Below, piece after piece: positions 43,228 through 52,252 of a stretch of DNA of 64,000 nucleotides (positions are counted from its first letter, which is position 1; each line of letters opens with the position of its first letter). The stretch covers positions 3,795,501 to 3,859,500 of the forward strand of contig NZ_JAUSYN010000002.1 of the NCBI RefSeq assembly GCF_030816915.1. Reading direction: 5' to 3'. The notes under the pieces were generated by a model, which had not been told where the DNA came from, made no database searches, and worked only from the letters and a program-made list of their open reading frames with translations. The position numbers and the translations under genes were made by a program. This DNA comes from Streptomyces sp. B3I8. GTDB lineage: Bacteria > Actinomycetota > Actinomycetes > Streptomycetales > Streptomycetaceae.

Positions 43228-43299
43228 GTATTCGAGCCTAACCAGTCCGCGCGCGGGCTACTCGGGAGGCTGTGGACAACAGCGGATACAGTCGGCCGC

Positions 43300-43458
43300 A
43301 TGACCAAGTGGGAATACGCAACCGTGCCGCTGCTCGTCCATGCCACGAAGCAGATTCTGGACACCTGGGGCGAGGACGGCTGGGAGCTCGTCCAGGTCGT
43401 GCCCGGCCCCAACCCCGAGCAGCTCGTGGCCTATCTGAAGCGGGAGAAGCAGGCGTGA
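43300..43458 (+). CDS. DUF4177 protein
   Basis: A 52-residue protein: MTKWEYATVPLLVHATKQIL, DTWGEDGWELVQVVPGPNPE. The WEY and GWELV segments mark DUF4177, a small beta-rich family of unknown function. Its TGA overlaps the GTG of the next gene (RidA family). Confidence 0.92.
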   Translation: MTKWEYATVPLLVHATKQILDTWGEDGWELVQVVPGPNPEQLVAYLKREKQA

Positions 43459-43928
43459 GCGCGGTCGAGGCCCGGCTCGCGGAGCTGGGGCTGACCCTGC
43501 CGGAGGTCGTGCCGCCGCTGGCCGCGTACCAGCCGGCGGTGCGGTCGGGCGCGTACGTGTACACGGCGGGCCAGCTGCCGCTGGTGGACGGGAAACTGCC
43601 GGTCACCGGGAAGGTGGGGGCGGAGGTCACCGCCGAGGAGGCCAAGGAGCTGGCGCGGACGTGCGCGCTGAACGCGCTGGCCGCGGTCAAGTCGGTCACC
43701 GGGGACCTGGACCGGATCGCCCGGGTGGTGAAGGTCGTCGGGTTCGTGGCCTCGGCCGGCGACTTCACGGGCCAGCCCGGCGTCGTCAACGGGGCCAGTG
43801 AACTGCTCGGCGAGGTGCTCGGCGACAAGGGCGTGCACGCGCGGAGTGCGGTGGGTGTCGCCGTGCTGCCGCTGGACGCGCCCGTCGAGGTGGAGATCCA
43901 GGTCGAGCTCGTGGGCGAGCAGGGGTAG
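43455..43928 (+). CDS. RidA family protein
   Basis: A 157-residue RidA/YjgF family member of the longer type (YVYTAGQLPLVDGKLPVTGK, ALNALAAVKSVTGDLDRIAR, KGVHARSAVGVAVLPLDAPV, VEIQVEL). The Arg in HARSAVGV is the residue expected to bind a substrate carboxylate, so it may be an active imine deaminase, unlike the protein at 13606-14007. Translationally coupled to DUF4177 by a GTGA overlap. Confidence 0.92.
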   Translation: MSAVEARLAELGLTLPEVVPPLAAYQPAVRSGAYVYTAGQLPLVDGKLPVTGKVGAEVTAEEAKELARTCALNALAAVKSVTGDLDRIARVVKVVGFVASAGDFTGQPGVVNGASELLGEVLGDKGVHARSAVGVAVLPLDAPVEVEIQVELVGEQG

Positions 43929-44070
43929 GCACAGGAGCAGTGGCGGCGGGGCGGGGGGAGCAGAGGGCGCGGGCGCATGCCCCACGCCCGCGTGTGTGCC
44001 CGCGGGCGTGGGTTAGGTCTTCCTACCGGTCGGTCTCGAACATCCGCGCGTTGCGGGATAGCCTCCCCGC

Positions 44071-44940
44071 ATGGGGAACGGGCAGTGGTTTCCGGCTGAG
44101 TGGCCGGAACTGATTCGTGCGCTGGCGGACGGCCGTCTCGCTCCGGTGCCCGCCAGGCGTGCGGCCACCGTGATGCTGCTTCGGGACACCGACGACGGGC
44201 CCGCCGTCCACATGCTGAGGCGGCGCACCTCCATGGCCTTCGCCGGGGGTGCGTACGCCTATCCGGGCGGCGGCGTCGATCCCCGCGACGACGAGCACCA
44301 CGTCCGCTGGGCGGGCCCCACGCGCCAGTGGTGGGCCGACCGGCTCGGCGTGGACGGGACGGCCGAGGCCCAGGCGATCGTCTGCGCGGCCGTCCGGGAG
44401 ACGTACGAGGAGGCCGGCGTGCTTCTCGCCGGACCCACCCCCGACACCGTGGTCGGCGACACCACCGGTGCCGACTGGGAGGCCGACCGTGCCGCCCTGG
44501 TCGCCCGTGAGACGTCCTTCGCGGAGTTCCTGGACCGCCGGGGCCTCGTCCTGCGCTCCGACCTGCTGGGCGCCTGGACCCGGTGGATCACCCCCGAGTT
44601 CGAGCCGCGCCGCTACGACACCTGGTTCTTCGTCGCCGCCCTGCCCGAGGGGCAGCGCACGCGCAACGCCTCCACCGAGGCCGACCGCACGGTGTGGATC
44701 CGCCCGTCCGAGGCGGCCCGGGCGTACGACGCGGGCGAGCTGCTGATGCTGCCGCCCACCGTCGCGACCCTGCGCCGGCTCGCCCCGTACGCCACCGCGG
44801 CCGAGGCGCTGGCCGCGGCGCCCGGCCGCGACATGACGCCGGTGCTGGCCCGGGCCGAGGTCCGGGACGAGGAGATCCTCCTGTACTGGCCCGGGCATGA
44901 CGAGTTCACCCGGCGGATACCGAGCGGCGGAGGCCAGTGA
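44071..44940 (+). CDS. NUDIX hydrolase with an expanded NUDIX box
   Basis: A 289-residue protein. The NUDIX box is split: GGAYAYPGGGVDPRDDEH is separated from AAVRETYEEAGVLLAG by about 35 residues, as in NUDT19-like enzymes. The REUXEE core is intact, so Mg-dependent hydrolysis of a nucleoside diphosphate derivative (possibly CoA) is expected. Conserved C-terminal segments follow (RWITPEFEPRRYDTWFFVA). It precedes an MBL-fold gene by one base. Confidence 0.9.
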   Translation: MGNGQWFPAEWPELIRALADGRLAPVPARRAATVMLLRDTDDGPAVHMLRRRTSMAFAGGAYAYPGGGVDPRDDEHHVRWAGPTRQWWADRLGVDGTAEAQAIVCAAVRETYEEAGVLLAGPTPDTVVGDTTGADWEADRAALVARETSFAEFLDRRGLVLRSDLLGAWTRWITPEFEPRRYDTWFFVAALPEGQRTRNASTEADRTVWIRPSEAARAYDAGELLMLPPTVATLRRLAPYATAAEALAAAPGRDMTPVLARAEVRDEEILLYWPGHDEFTRRIPSGGGQ

Positions 44941-44941
44941 G

Positions 44942-45772
44942 ATGACGGAAGCAGCGGCTCTTCCCGGCCGGCCACGCGGCGAGGTCCTGTCCGGCCCCGC
45001 CACCGCCCGCGCGGTGAACGTCCTCGCGCCCAACCCGTCGGCGATGACCCTCGACGGCACCAACACCTGGATCGTCGCCGAGCCGGACTCCGATCTGGCC
45101 GTGGTCATAGACCCGGGCCCGCTGGACGACACGCACCTGCGGAGCGTCGTCGCCACGGCCGAACGGGCCGGGCGGCGGATAGCGCTCACCCTGTTGACGC
45201 ACGGTCACCCGGACCACGCCGAGGGCGCCGCGAGGTTTGCGGAGCTGACGTCGACAAAGGTGCGCGCGCTGGATCCCGCGCTGCGGCTCGGGGACGAGGG
45301 GCTGGCCGCCGGGGACGTGATCGCGGTCGGCGGCCTGGAGCTGCGCGTGGTGCCGGCCCCGGGGCACACGGCGGACTCCCTGTGCTTCCATCTCCCGGCC
45401 GACGGGGCCGTCCTCACCGGTGACACCGTCCTGGGGCGCGGCACGACCGTCGTCGCCCATCCCGACGGCCGCCTGGGCGACTATCTGGACTCCCTGCGCC
45501 GTCTGAGGTCCCTCACGGTGGACGACGGCGTCCATACGGTGCTGCCGGGCCACGGCCCGGTCCTGGAGGACGCCCAGGGTGCCGTCGACTTCTACCTCGC
45601 CCACCGGGCCCACCGCCTGGCCCAGGTCGAAACGGCGTTCGAGGATGGTCACCGCACGGCGTCCGAGGTGGTGGCCCACGTCTACGCGGACGTGGACCAC
45701 TCCCTGTGGCCGGCGGCGGAACTGTCGGTCCGGGCGCAGTTGGAGTACCTGGGCGAACACGGACTGATATGA
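44942..45772 (+). CDS. MBL-fold metallo-hydrolase (LACTB2-like)
   Basis: A 276-residue enzyme: THGHPDHAEGAARF carries the HxHxDH zinc motif, followed by APGHTADSLCF, LTGDTVLGRGTTVV and LPGHGPVLED. The C-terminal winged helix (SEVVAHVYADVDHSLWPAAE, LSVRAQLEYLGEHGLI) is the LACTB2/endoribonuclease-like form. ATG at 44942 begins one base after the NUDIX stop. Substrate is unproven; RNA or thioesters are possible. Confidence 0.92.
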   Translation: MTEAAALPGRPRGEVLSGPATARAVNVLAPNPSAMTLDGTNTWIVAEPDSDLAVVIDPGPLDDTHLRSVVATAERAGRRIALTLLTHGHPDHAEGAARFAELTSTKVRALDPALRLGDEGLAAGDVIAVGGLELRVVPAPGHTADSLCFHLPADGAVLTGDTVLGRGTTVVAHPDGRLGDYLDSLRRLRSLTVDDGVHTVLPGHGPVLEDAQGAVDFYLAHRAHRLAQVETAFEDGHRTASEVVAHVYADVDHSLWPAAELSVRAQLEYLGEHGLI

Positions 45773-45782
45773 GCCTTCGGGG

Positions 45783-45845
45783 CCCGTAACTCCCGTAACT
45801 CCCGTAACTCCCGTGACCCCCGTAACTCCCGTGACCCCCGTAGCT
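45783..45845. repeat. 9-bp tandem repeat
   Basis: About seven units of CCCGTAACT and variants (CCCGTGACC) follow the MBL gene stop. They read into the terminator hairpin that follows. Confidence 0.75.
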
Positions 45846-45874
45846 CCGGTAGCTGCCGTGGCTACGGGAGCTAC
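45840..45874. terminator. Terminator between convergent MBL and crp genes
   Basis: A 14-bp stem with one mismatch (45840-45853 and 45861-45874) around a 7-base loop, built from the same GTAGCTCC units as the tandem repeat. Confidence 0.65.
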
Positions 45875-45923
45875 CGGGCTGCTGGGGCTACCGGCCTACG
45901 GGCCGCGTGATCCCATGCGTCCG

Positions 45924-46598
45924 TCAGCGCGAGCGCTTGGCCAGCCGCTCGACGTCGAGCAGGATCACCGCACGCGCCTCCAGCCGCAGCCAACCGCGTC
46001 CCGCGAAGTCCGCGAGCGCCTTGTTGACGGTCTCCCGTGACGCGCCCACGAGCTGGGCCAGCTCCTCCTGCGTCAGGTCGTGCACCACGTGGATGCCCTC
46101 CTCCGACTGCACGCCGAAGCGCCGGGAGAGGTCGAGCAGCGCCCGCGCGACACGGCCCGGAACGTCCGAGAAGACGAGGTCGGCCATCTGGTCGTTGGTC
46201 TTGCGCAGCCGCCGGGCGACGGCACGCAGCAGCGCGGCGGCCACCTCGGGCCGCGCGTTGAGCCACGGCTGGAGGTCGCCGTGGCCGAGGCCGAGCAGTT
46301 TCACCTCGGTGAGGGCCGTGGCCGTCGCCGTGCGCGGGCCCGGGTCGAACAGCGACAGCTCGCCGATCAGCTCGCCGGGGCCGAGGACGGCCAGCATGTT
46401 CTCGCGTCCGTCGGGGGAGGTGCGGTGCAGCTTCACCTTGCCCTCGGTGACCACGTACAGCCGGTCACCGGGGTCGCCCTCATGGAACAGCGAGTCACCG
46501 CGCGCGAGGGTCACCTCACTCATGGAGGCGCGGAGCTCCGCGGCCTGCTCGTCATCGAGCGCCGCGAAGAGCGGGGCGCGCCGCAGAACGTCGTCCAC
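45924..46598 (-). CDS. crp: Crp, cAMP receptor protein-type regulator
   Basis: A 224-residue regulator. The cyclic-nucleotide domain (LFHEGDPGDRLYVVTEGKVK, GPGELIGELSLFDPGPRTAT) is followed by a winged helix with DLTQEELAQLVGASRETVNK. Length and placement match Crp of S. coelicolor (SCO3571 as remembered), which controls germination and antibiotic production. The segment GELIGELSLFDPGPRTATATA fits a cAMP pocket. Convergent with the MBL gene and divergent from nth. Confidence 0.94.
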   Translation of the reverse strand: MDDVLRRAPLFAALDDEQAAELRASMSEVTLARGDSLFHEGDPGDRLYVVTEGKVKLHRTSPDGRENMLAVLGPGELIGELSLFDPGPRTATATALTEVKLLGLGHGDLQPWLNARPEVAAALLRAVARRLRKTNDQMADLVFSDVPGRVARALLDLSRRFGVQSEEGIHVVHDLTQEELAQLVGASRETVNKALADFAGRGWLRLEARAVILLDVERLAKRSR

Positions 46599-46699
46599 GA
46601 GTTCTCTCCTTGTCGACCTGCTCAGGGGCTGTTGCCCCCCGGGTACCCATCAGTCCACCAGGGGACCCTGCTGCCCATTTTGCCGGACGGTCCAAACAG

Positions 46700-46713
46700 T
46701 GTGATCTGTCACA
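46700..46713. promoter_or_regulatory. Candidate Crp-like palindrome
   Basis: TGTGATCTGTCACA lies about 100 bp upstream of both crp and nth. The half-sites match CRP sites but the spacer is 4 rather than 6 bases, so autoregulation is only a guess. Confidence 0.35.
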
Positions 46714-46816
46714 AGGATGCCGCACACCTGTGCCGGGCAGGGGGGCAGGGTCCGATTAGAGGCTTGCCGCCCCGGGGAGCGGAGCGGATGTCGGTGCCGG
46801 GTCGTAGGCTGGCCGG

Positions 46817-47791
46817 GTGTCCAAATCGCCGGTGAGAGCACAGGCCAAGGGGGCTGGGCGGGTGGTTGAACGTCGGGATTCCGCTGACGGCGAACAGAGC
46901 GGGGGCGGTACGGGGAAACCGGCGAAACGGGCGCGTTCCGCCGAGTCCCGCGGGGCGGCCGGTACGGGCGGTGACGGTGCGCGTGAGACGGCCGGTGAGC
47001 CGCGGGCGGTGGCCGCCGAGTCGCGTACCGCCCTGGTCCGCCGTGCCCGCCGGATCAACCGTGAACTCGCCGAGGTGTATCCGTACGCGCATCCGGAGCT
47101 GGACTTCGAGAACCCCTTCCAGCTCGTCGTCGCCACGGTCCTGTCCGCGCAGACCACCGACCTGCGCGTCAACCAGACGACACCGGCGCTCTTCGCCAGG
47201 TATCCCACCCCGGAGGACCTGGCGGCGGCGAACCCGGAGGACGTCGAGGAGATCCTGCGGCCCTGCGGCTTCTTCCGGGCCAAGACCAGGTCGGTCATGG
47301 GGCTCTCCAAGGCCCTCGTGGAGCGGTTCGACGGCGAGGTGCCGGGTCGGCTGGAGGACCTGGTCACGCTGCCCGGAGTCGGCCGCAAGACCGCCTTCGT
47401 CGTACTGGGCAACGCCTTCGGACGGCCGGGCATCACCGTGGACACGCACTTCCAGCGGCTGGTGCGGCGCTGGCGGTGGACGGAGGAGAAGGAGCCGGAG
47501 AAGATCGAGGCGGCCGTCGCCGCGCTCTTCCCGAAGAGCGACTGGACGATGCTGTCGCACCACGTGATCTTCCACGGCCGCCGCATGTGCCACGCCCGCA
47601 AACCGGCCTGCGGTGCCTGCCCGATCGCTCCGCTGTGCCCGGCGTACGGCGAGGGGGAGACGGACCCCGAGAAGGCGAAGAAGCTGCTCAAGTACGAGAA
47701 GGGAGGCTTCCCCGGCCAGCGGCTCAACCCCCCGCAGTCGTACCTGGACGCGGGCGGCGTCCCGGCCCCGCCGCTGGGGGCCACCCGGTGA
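46817..47791 (+). CDS. nth: Endonuclease III
   Basis: A 324-residue DNA glycosylase/AP lyase for oxidised pyrimidines. The catalytic Lys lies in the helix-hairpin-helix [12 protein letters not shown], the Asp in [11 protein letters not shown], and the [4Fe-4S] loop is [17 protein letters not shown] (C-x6-C-x2-C-x5-C). The first 70 residues are Arg/Gly-rich and unconserved, so the true start could be later than the GTG at 46817. Ends with a GTGA overlap into a small frame. Confidence 0.94.
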   Translation: MSKSPVRAQAKGAGRVVERRDSADGEQSGGGTGKPAKRARSAESRGAAGTGGDGARETAGEPRAVAAESRTALVRRARRINRELAEVYPYAHPELDFENPFQLVVATVLSAQTTDLRVNQTTPALFARYPTPEDLAAANPEDVEEILRPCGFFRAKTRSVMGLSKALVERFDGEVPGRLEDLVTLPGVGRKTAFVVLGNAFGRPGITVDTHFQRLVRRWRWTEEKEPEKIEAAVAALFPKSDWTMLSHHVIFHGRRMCHARKPACGACPIAPLCPAYGEGETDPEKAKKLLKYEKGGFPGQRLNPPQSYLDAGGVPAPPLGATR

Positions 47792-47904
47792 ACGCGGCCC
47801 CGGACGGACACCCACACGAGGGACACGCGGGACACGAGGAACGGCACGAGGAACGATACGAGCCCTCGGACGCGTTGGGACCGGCAGGACGGGGGTGGCG
47901 GTGA
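47788..47904 (+). CDS. Possible 38-residue His-rich coupling ORF
   Basis: GTG at 47788 overlaps the nth stop (GTGA), and the TGA at 47902-47904 overlaps the probable GTG of the NUDIX gene (GTGA again). The product [20 protein letters not shown] and onward is His/Glu-rich. GC3 is about three quarters, lower than in neighbours. It may exist only to carry ribosomes from nth to the NUDIX gene. Confidence 0.35.
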   Translation: MNAAPDGHPHEGHAGHEERHEERYEPSDALGPAGRGWR

Positions 47905-48740
47905 CACACACCAGCGACACGAACACGGAACGCGCGGAGGCGCGGGCCGCGGAGGCGCGGGGTACGGGCGTGCGCGCCGAAGGCGCACAGGCGGCGGACG
48001 CGGGGTCCGCGGGAGTACGGGCCGCCGATGCCGGGCCCGCGCTGCCGGGAACCGGCGGGGGGCGGCCTGGCGAGGCGGCGCGTGTCGTCAGGGACGGCCT
48101 GCCCGAGTGGCTGGCCCCCGTCGCGCGGGCCGCCGAGACCATACGGCCCTCGCAGCTCAGCCGGTTCCTGCCGCCGCAGGACGGCGGCGGCCGGCAGTCC
48201 GCCGTGCTGATCCTCTTCGGTGAGGGCGAGCGCGGCCCGGAGCTGCTGCTCATGGAGCGCGCCGGTTCCCTGCGCTCGCACGCCGGGCAGCCCGCCTTCC
48301 CCGGCGGCGCCCTCGACCCCGAGGACGGCGACCCGGCCACCGTCGGCCCCCTGCGCGCGGCACTGCGCGAGGCCGAGGAGGAGACCGGCCTCGACCCCCG
48401 CGGCGTCCAGATATTCGGTGTCCTCCCACGGCTCTACATCCCGGTGAGCGGCTTCGTCGTCACCCCCGTCCTCGGCTGGTGGCGGGAGCCCAGCCCGATC
48501 GGCGCGGTCGACCCGCAGGAGACCGCCCGGGTCTTCACCGTCCCCGTGGCGGATCTCACGGATCCCGCGCACCGGGTCACCGCCGTGCACCCCAGAGGTC
48601 ACACGGGTCCGGCATTCCTGGTCGAATCCGCCCTCGTGTGGGGTTTCACGGCGGGCGTGATCGACCGACTGCTGCACTTCGCGGGCTGGGAACGCCCCTG
48701 GGACCGCGACAAGCGGGTCCCGCTCGACTGGCGCGCATGA
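47901..48740 (+). CDS. NUDIX hydrolase, CoA pyrophosphatase-like
   Basis: A 279-residue protein. After an Ala/Gly-rich leader of about 65 residues comes a NUDIX domain: SHAGQPAFPGGALDPEDGDP is the UPF0035-type CoA signature, joined to ALREAEEETGLDP (NUDIX core). CoA pyrophosphatases cleave CoA to adenosine bisphosphate and phosphopantetheine. GTG at 47901 is chosen for its overlap with the preceding frame; GTG 47895 is possible. The segment LPRLYIPVSGFVVTPVLGWW is typical of the family. Confidence 0.9.
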   Translation: MTHTSDTNTERAEARAAEARGTGVRAEGAQAADAGSAGVRAADAGPALPGTGGGRPGEAARVVRDGLPEWLAPVARAAETIRPSQLSRFLPPQDGGGRQSAVLILFGEGERGPELLLMERAGSLRSHAGQPAFPGGALDPEDGDPATVGPLRAALREAEEETGLDPRGVQIFGVLPRLYIPVSGFVVTPVLGWWREPSPIGAVDPQETARVFTVPVADLTDPAHRVTAVHPRGHTGPAFLVESALVWGFTAGVIDRLLHFAGWERPWDRDKRVPLDWRA

Positions 48741-48858
48741 CAGGGTGGCACCCGTGCTGTGTTTCGACGGGGGACGCCGTGTCCCTCGCCGCCTCGTGTT
48801 CCGGAACACCGGCCGGACTTCGTGGTGAGAGGAACGTGACGAGGCGAGGCGTGAAGCG

Positions 48859-50058
48859 GTGAACGTGCTGGACATCCTGTTGCTGGTCGCCGCGGTGTGG
48901 TTCGCGGTCGTGGGCTACCGGCAGGGTTTCGTCGTCGGCATCCTGTCGGTGACCGGCTTCCTCGGCGGCGGCCTCGTCGCGGTCTATGTGCTCCCCGTCC
49001 TCTGGGACGAGGCGACCGACGGCGCCGAGGTCAACACGACGGCCGCCGTGATCGCCGTCGGAGTGGTGATCGTCTGTGCCTCCGTCGGGCAGGCCCTGAC
49101 GACGCACCTCGGCAACAAGCTCCGCCGCTACATCACCTGGTCCCCGGCCCGCGCGCTGGACGCCACGGGCGGCGCCCTCGTCAATGTCGTGGCGATGTTG
49201 CTGGTCGCCTGGTTGATCGGGTCCGCGCTCGCGGGGACCACGCTGCCGACGCTCGGCCGGGAGGTCCGGGGCTCCAAGGTGCTGCACGGCGTCTCGCAGA
49301 CCCTGCCCTCGCAGGCGGACTCCTGGTTCGCGGACTTCTCCTCCGTCCTCGCGCAGAACGGCTTCCCGCAGGTCTTCAGCCCGTTCGCCAACGAGCCGAT
49401 CACCGAGGTCGAGCCGCCCGACCCGGCCCTGGCGCGCAGCGCGGTCGCCACGCGCGCCAAGCGCTCGATCGTCAAGGTCATGGGCACCGCCCGCAGTTGC
49501 GGCAAGGTCCTGGAGGGCTCCGGCTTCGTCTTCGCCGACCGCCGCGTCATGACCAACGCGCACGTGGTCGGCGGGGTCGACGAGCCGACCGTGCAGATCG
49601 GCGGCGAGGGGCGCAAGTACGACGCGACGGTCGTCCTCTACGACTGGCGGCGCGACATCGCCGTACTCGACGTGCCCGACCTGCCCGCGCCCGTACTGCG
49701 GTTCGCCTCTCCCGCCGCCTCCAGCGGCAACGGCGCGATCGTCGCCGGCTTCCCGGAGAACGGCTCGTACAACGTGCAGCCCGCGCGCGTACGCGGCCGG
49801 ATCACCGCGAGCGGCCCGGACATCTACCACCGCGGCACCGTGCGCCGTGACGTGTACTCACTGTTCGCGACCGTGCGTCAGGGCAACTCGGGCGGTCCCC
49901 TGCTCACCCCTCAGGGGCGGGTCTACGGCGTGGTGTTCGCCAAGTCGCTGGACGACGCCGAGACCGGTTACGCCCTCACCGCCGAGGAGATCGAACAGGA
50001 CATCGACCAGGGGCGCAGGGCGAACCAGCAGGTGGACAGCGACAACTGCGCGTTGTGA
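48859..50058 (+). CDS. marP: MarP-type membrane serine protease
   Basis: A 399-residue protein. Four transmembrane helices in the first 130 residues form a CvpA-like domain (LDILLLVAAVWFAVVGYRQG, VVGILSVTGFLGGGLVAVYV). A trypsin-like domain follows with His in VMTNAHVVGG, Asp in DWRRDIAVLDV and Ser in VRQGNSGGPLL. In mycobacteria MarP is a periplasmic protease for acid and oxidative stress. Cysteines C162-region and C-terminal C may form the redox disulfide. GTG start. Confidence 0.93.
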   Translation: MNVLDILLLVAAVWFAVVGYRQGFVVGILSVTGFLGGGLVAVYVLPVLWDEATDGAEVNTTAAVIAVGVVIVCASVGQALTTHLGNKLRRYITWSPARALDATGGALVNVVAMLLVAWLIGSALAGTTLPTLGREVRGSKVLHGVSQTLPSQADSWFADFSSVLAQNGFPQVFSPFANEPITEVEPPDPALARSAVATRAKRSIVKVMGTARSCGKVLEGSGFVFADRRVMTNAHVVGGVDEPTVQIGGEGRKYDATVVLYDWRRDIAVLDVPDLPAPVLRFASPAASSGNGAIVAGFPENGSYNVQPARVRGRITASGPDIYHRGTVRRDVYSLFATVRQGNSGGPLLTPQGRVYGVVFAKSLDDAETGYALTAEEIEQDIDQGRRANQQVDSDNCAL

Positions 50059-50189
50059 CGACCGGAGCCGCGTGTTGTACGACCGGAGCCGCGGGTTGTG
50101 ACCGTTCGAGTTGCGCGTTGTGACGGGCCGCCGGCTGAGGGATGGCCGACGGACTGGCCGGAGCGGTCGTCCGACGGCCTGCCGGTCGG

Positions 50190-50369
50190 TCAGCCGCGTG
50201 CGTGCCGCAGGCGGGCGGAGACCCAGCGGGCGCGGCGGCGGAGGATGTGCGGAATACCCACGCGGGGATCGGCGCCCGCCAACTGCGGGGCGCCCCTCTC
50301 ATGAGGGCCCGGACCAGCGGCCGAGCGGCGGTTGCGTGCTACGTCGTTGTAGTCGTGCGTCCAGCCCAT
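50190..50369 (-). CDS. Small conserved-looking basic protein
   Basis: A 59-residue protein starting MGWTHDYNDVARNRRSAAGP and ending GADPRVGIPHILRRRARWVS ARLRHARG; basic and without hydrophobic segments. GC3 is high over the whole frame (about 83 percent), which argues for a real gene despite its size. No function is known. It is convergent with marP. The rest of 50370-50601 shows no gene. Confidence 0.55.
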   Translation of the reverse strand: MGWTHDYNDVARNRRSAAGPGPHERGAPQLAGADPRVGIPHILRRRARWVSARLRHARG

Positions 50370-50601
50370 ACCCCGACCGTGCCCCCGCCCCAAGGTCGAT
50401 AACCTCCCCGCGGGCCTCCAATTGGCCTATGCGTCAGGCACATGGCTGTGCGACGAACAGACGTTCCCTGTTCGGATACCGGGCGTGCCGGTGAGGTGAC
50501 ACGGCGGATGCCCGTACGCCTCGCGGTCGTACCGCCCCGGCCGTCGTACCGCCTCGTCGTCTCGCTGCCGTGCCGGCTCGCTGCCGCGTCGGCTCACCGG
50601 C

Positions 50602-51552
50602 TCACCGGTCCGGTTCGGGGTCCCGCAGCCAGTTGATGAGCTCGGTGGAGAACGCGCCGGGATCCTCCTCGTGCGGAAAGTGTCCCAGGCCGTCGAAGAG
50701 GCGCCAGCGGTAAGGGGCCTCGACGTACTCCCCGGAACCGGCCGCGCTGCGCGTGCGCAGGACGGGGTCGAGGGAACCGTGCAGATGCAGCGTCGGCACC
50801 CGTACCGGCCGCTTCATGCGCCGGTTGAACTGGAAACCGTCCGGCCGGGCCAGCGAGCGCACCAGCCACCGGTACGGCTCCACCGCGCAGTGCGCGGTGG
50901 ACGGGATGCACATGGCCTTCTGGTACGCCTCGACCGCGTCGTCGTCCGGCAGCCGGGGCCCCGACCACTCCCGGATCAGCCGCCCGACCAGCGCGCCGTC
51001 GTCGGCGGTGAGTCGGCGCTCGGGGACGAAGGGCCGCTGGAACCCCCAGATGTGGGCGCTCGCCGCCGACTGCCTCGGATCCCGCAGCATCGCGGCGCGC
51101 CAGCGCCGGGGGTGCGGCATGGAGGCCACCGCGAGCCGGCGCACCAGCTTGGGCCGCATCGCCGCCGCCGTCCACGCCAGATAGCCGCCCAGGTCGTGTC
51201 CGACCAGCGCGGCGTCCGGCTCACCGAGGGAGCGGATCACTCCGGTGACGTCCAGCGCGAGGTTGGCCGGGTCGTAGCCGCGCGGCGTACGGTCGCTGCC
51301 GCCGACCCCGCGCAGGTCCATCGCCACCGCCCGGAAGCCCGCGTCGGCGAGCGCCACCAACTGGTGCCGCCAGGTCCACCAGAACTGCGGGAACCCGTGC
51401 AGCAGCAGTACCAGCGGCCCGTCGCCCAGCTCCGCGATGTGGAAACGGGCGCCGTTGGCTGCGACATCCCGGTGGATCACCTCTTCGCCGCCGGGGACGT
51501 CGAGTCGTACGACCGAGGCGGGCTGGGACCAGGGTGTGGCGGGGTCCGTCAT
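50602..51552 (-). CDS. Alpha/beta hydrolase, epoxide-hydrolase-like
   Basis: A 316-residue hydrolase. The HGFPQFWWTWR oxyanion region, DLRGVGGSDRTPRGYD, and GHDLGGYLAW with Asp as nucleophile place it with epoxide hydrolases and haloalkane dehalogenases. The catalytic His is in GLGHFPHEEDP. The start ATG overlaps the holin-family gene stop by 4 bp. Substrate unknown. Confidence 0.92.
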   Translation of the reverse strand: MTDPATPWSQPASVVRLDVPGGEEVIHRDVAANGARFHIAELGDGPLVLLLHGFPQFWWTWRHQLVALADAGFRAVAMDLRGVGGSDRTPRGYDPANLALDVTGVIRSLGEPDAALVGHDLGGYLAWTAAAMRPKLVRRLAVASMPHPRRWRAAMLRDPRQSAASAHIWGFQRPFVPERRLTADDGALVGRLIREWSGPRLPDDDAVEAYQKAMCIPSTAHCAVEPYRWLVRSLARPDGFQFNRRMKRPVRVPTLHLHGSLDPVLRTRSAAGSGEYVEAPYRWRLFDGLGHFPHEEDPGAFSTELINWLRDPEPDR

Positions 51553-52025
51553 GAGGACGAGCGTGCCACAGCCTCGATGTGCGTGTCCGGCAGGTCCGGA
51601 CGCGGATGCGGCTTGGCGTTCTGCAGCACCCCGGCCGTCTCCTTCACGGAGGCGGCGACCTTCTGCGGTCCCTTGCCCTTCTTGGCCTTCTTCGCGAACG
51701 ACATGCCGATCAGCCCGAGCAGGCCGGCGACGACCACGTTGGCGGCGAAGGACAGCAGGAAACAGACAGCCAGATTCCAGTGGCTCCAGGTGCGGATCCC
51801 GTACGCCAGTGCGAAGTTGAGCATCGGCAGGGAGAACAGCAGCACCGCGCCGGCTCCGGAGAACGCACCGCCGGAGAGCGCGCCGCGCTTCACGTCCTGC
51901 TTGAGTTGGGCCTTGGCCAGCGCGATCTCGTCGTGCACCAGTGCGGACATCTCCGCCGTGGCCGAGGCGAACAGCCTGCCGATGCTGGGCTCCGCGCCGA
52001 CCGGGCTGCCGTCGGGTGCGCTCAT
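51549..52025 (-). CDS. Phage-holin-family membrane protein
   Basis: A 158-residue protein with an amphipathic helix (LVHDEIALAKAQLKQDVKRG) and two transmembrane helices (SGAGAVLLFSLPMLNFALAYG, NLAVCFLLSFAANVVVAGLLGLIG), then a lysine-rich tail. This is the actinobacterial holin superfamily III type, chromosomal and not prophage-linked; its role is unknown. ATG at 52025 with a GGGAGACC site; longer in-frame starts look spurious. Coupled to the hydrolase gene. Confidence 0.88.
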   Translation of the reverse strand: MSAPDGSPVGAEPSIGRLFASATAEMSALVHDEIALAKAQLKQDVKRGALSGGAFSGAGAVLLFSLPMLNFALAYGIRTWSHWNLAVCFLLSFAANVVVAGLLGLIGMSFAKKAKKGKGPQKVAASVKETAGVLQNAKPHPRPDLPDTHIEAVARSSS

Positions 52026-52252
52026 CGAGGGTCTCCCTGTTGTCGTGTGGGTCGTGTCGGGTCGTCGTACGTGAGTGCGTCTCTTGCGTGCGTCGCTTGC
52101 GTGCGGCGCCGGGTGGTCTCTTGAGCGGGGCTCTGGAGTTCTGGGCCTCAGGGTTGCTGCGTCTCCGCGTCTCCGCGTCTCTGGGGTCCCGGGGCGCGGT
52201 CTGTCGTCCGTGCGCCGTCGGAGACGTTTCGACGTTTTGTGCACAGGTCAGA

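Noticed and set aside
45783..45845. CRISPR-like array
   Set aside because: The units are 9 bp with no spacers and no cas genes nearby; it is a simple tandem repeat.
46700..46713. Confident Crp binding site
   Set aside because: Half-sites are good but the spacing is wrong by two bases; kept only as a low-confidence candidate.
51549..52025. Prophage remnant suggested by the holin-family protein
   Set aside because: Neighbours are core chromosomal genes and this holin family is common outside phages.
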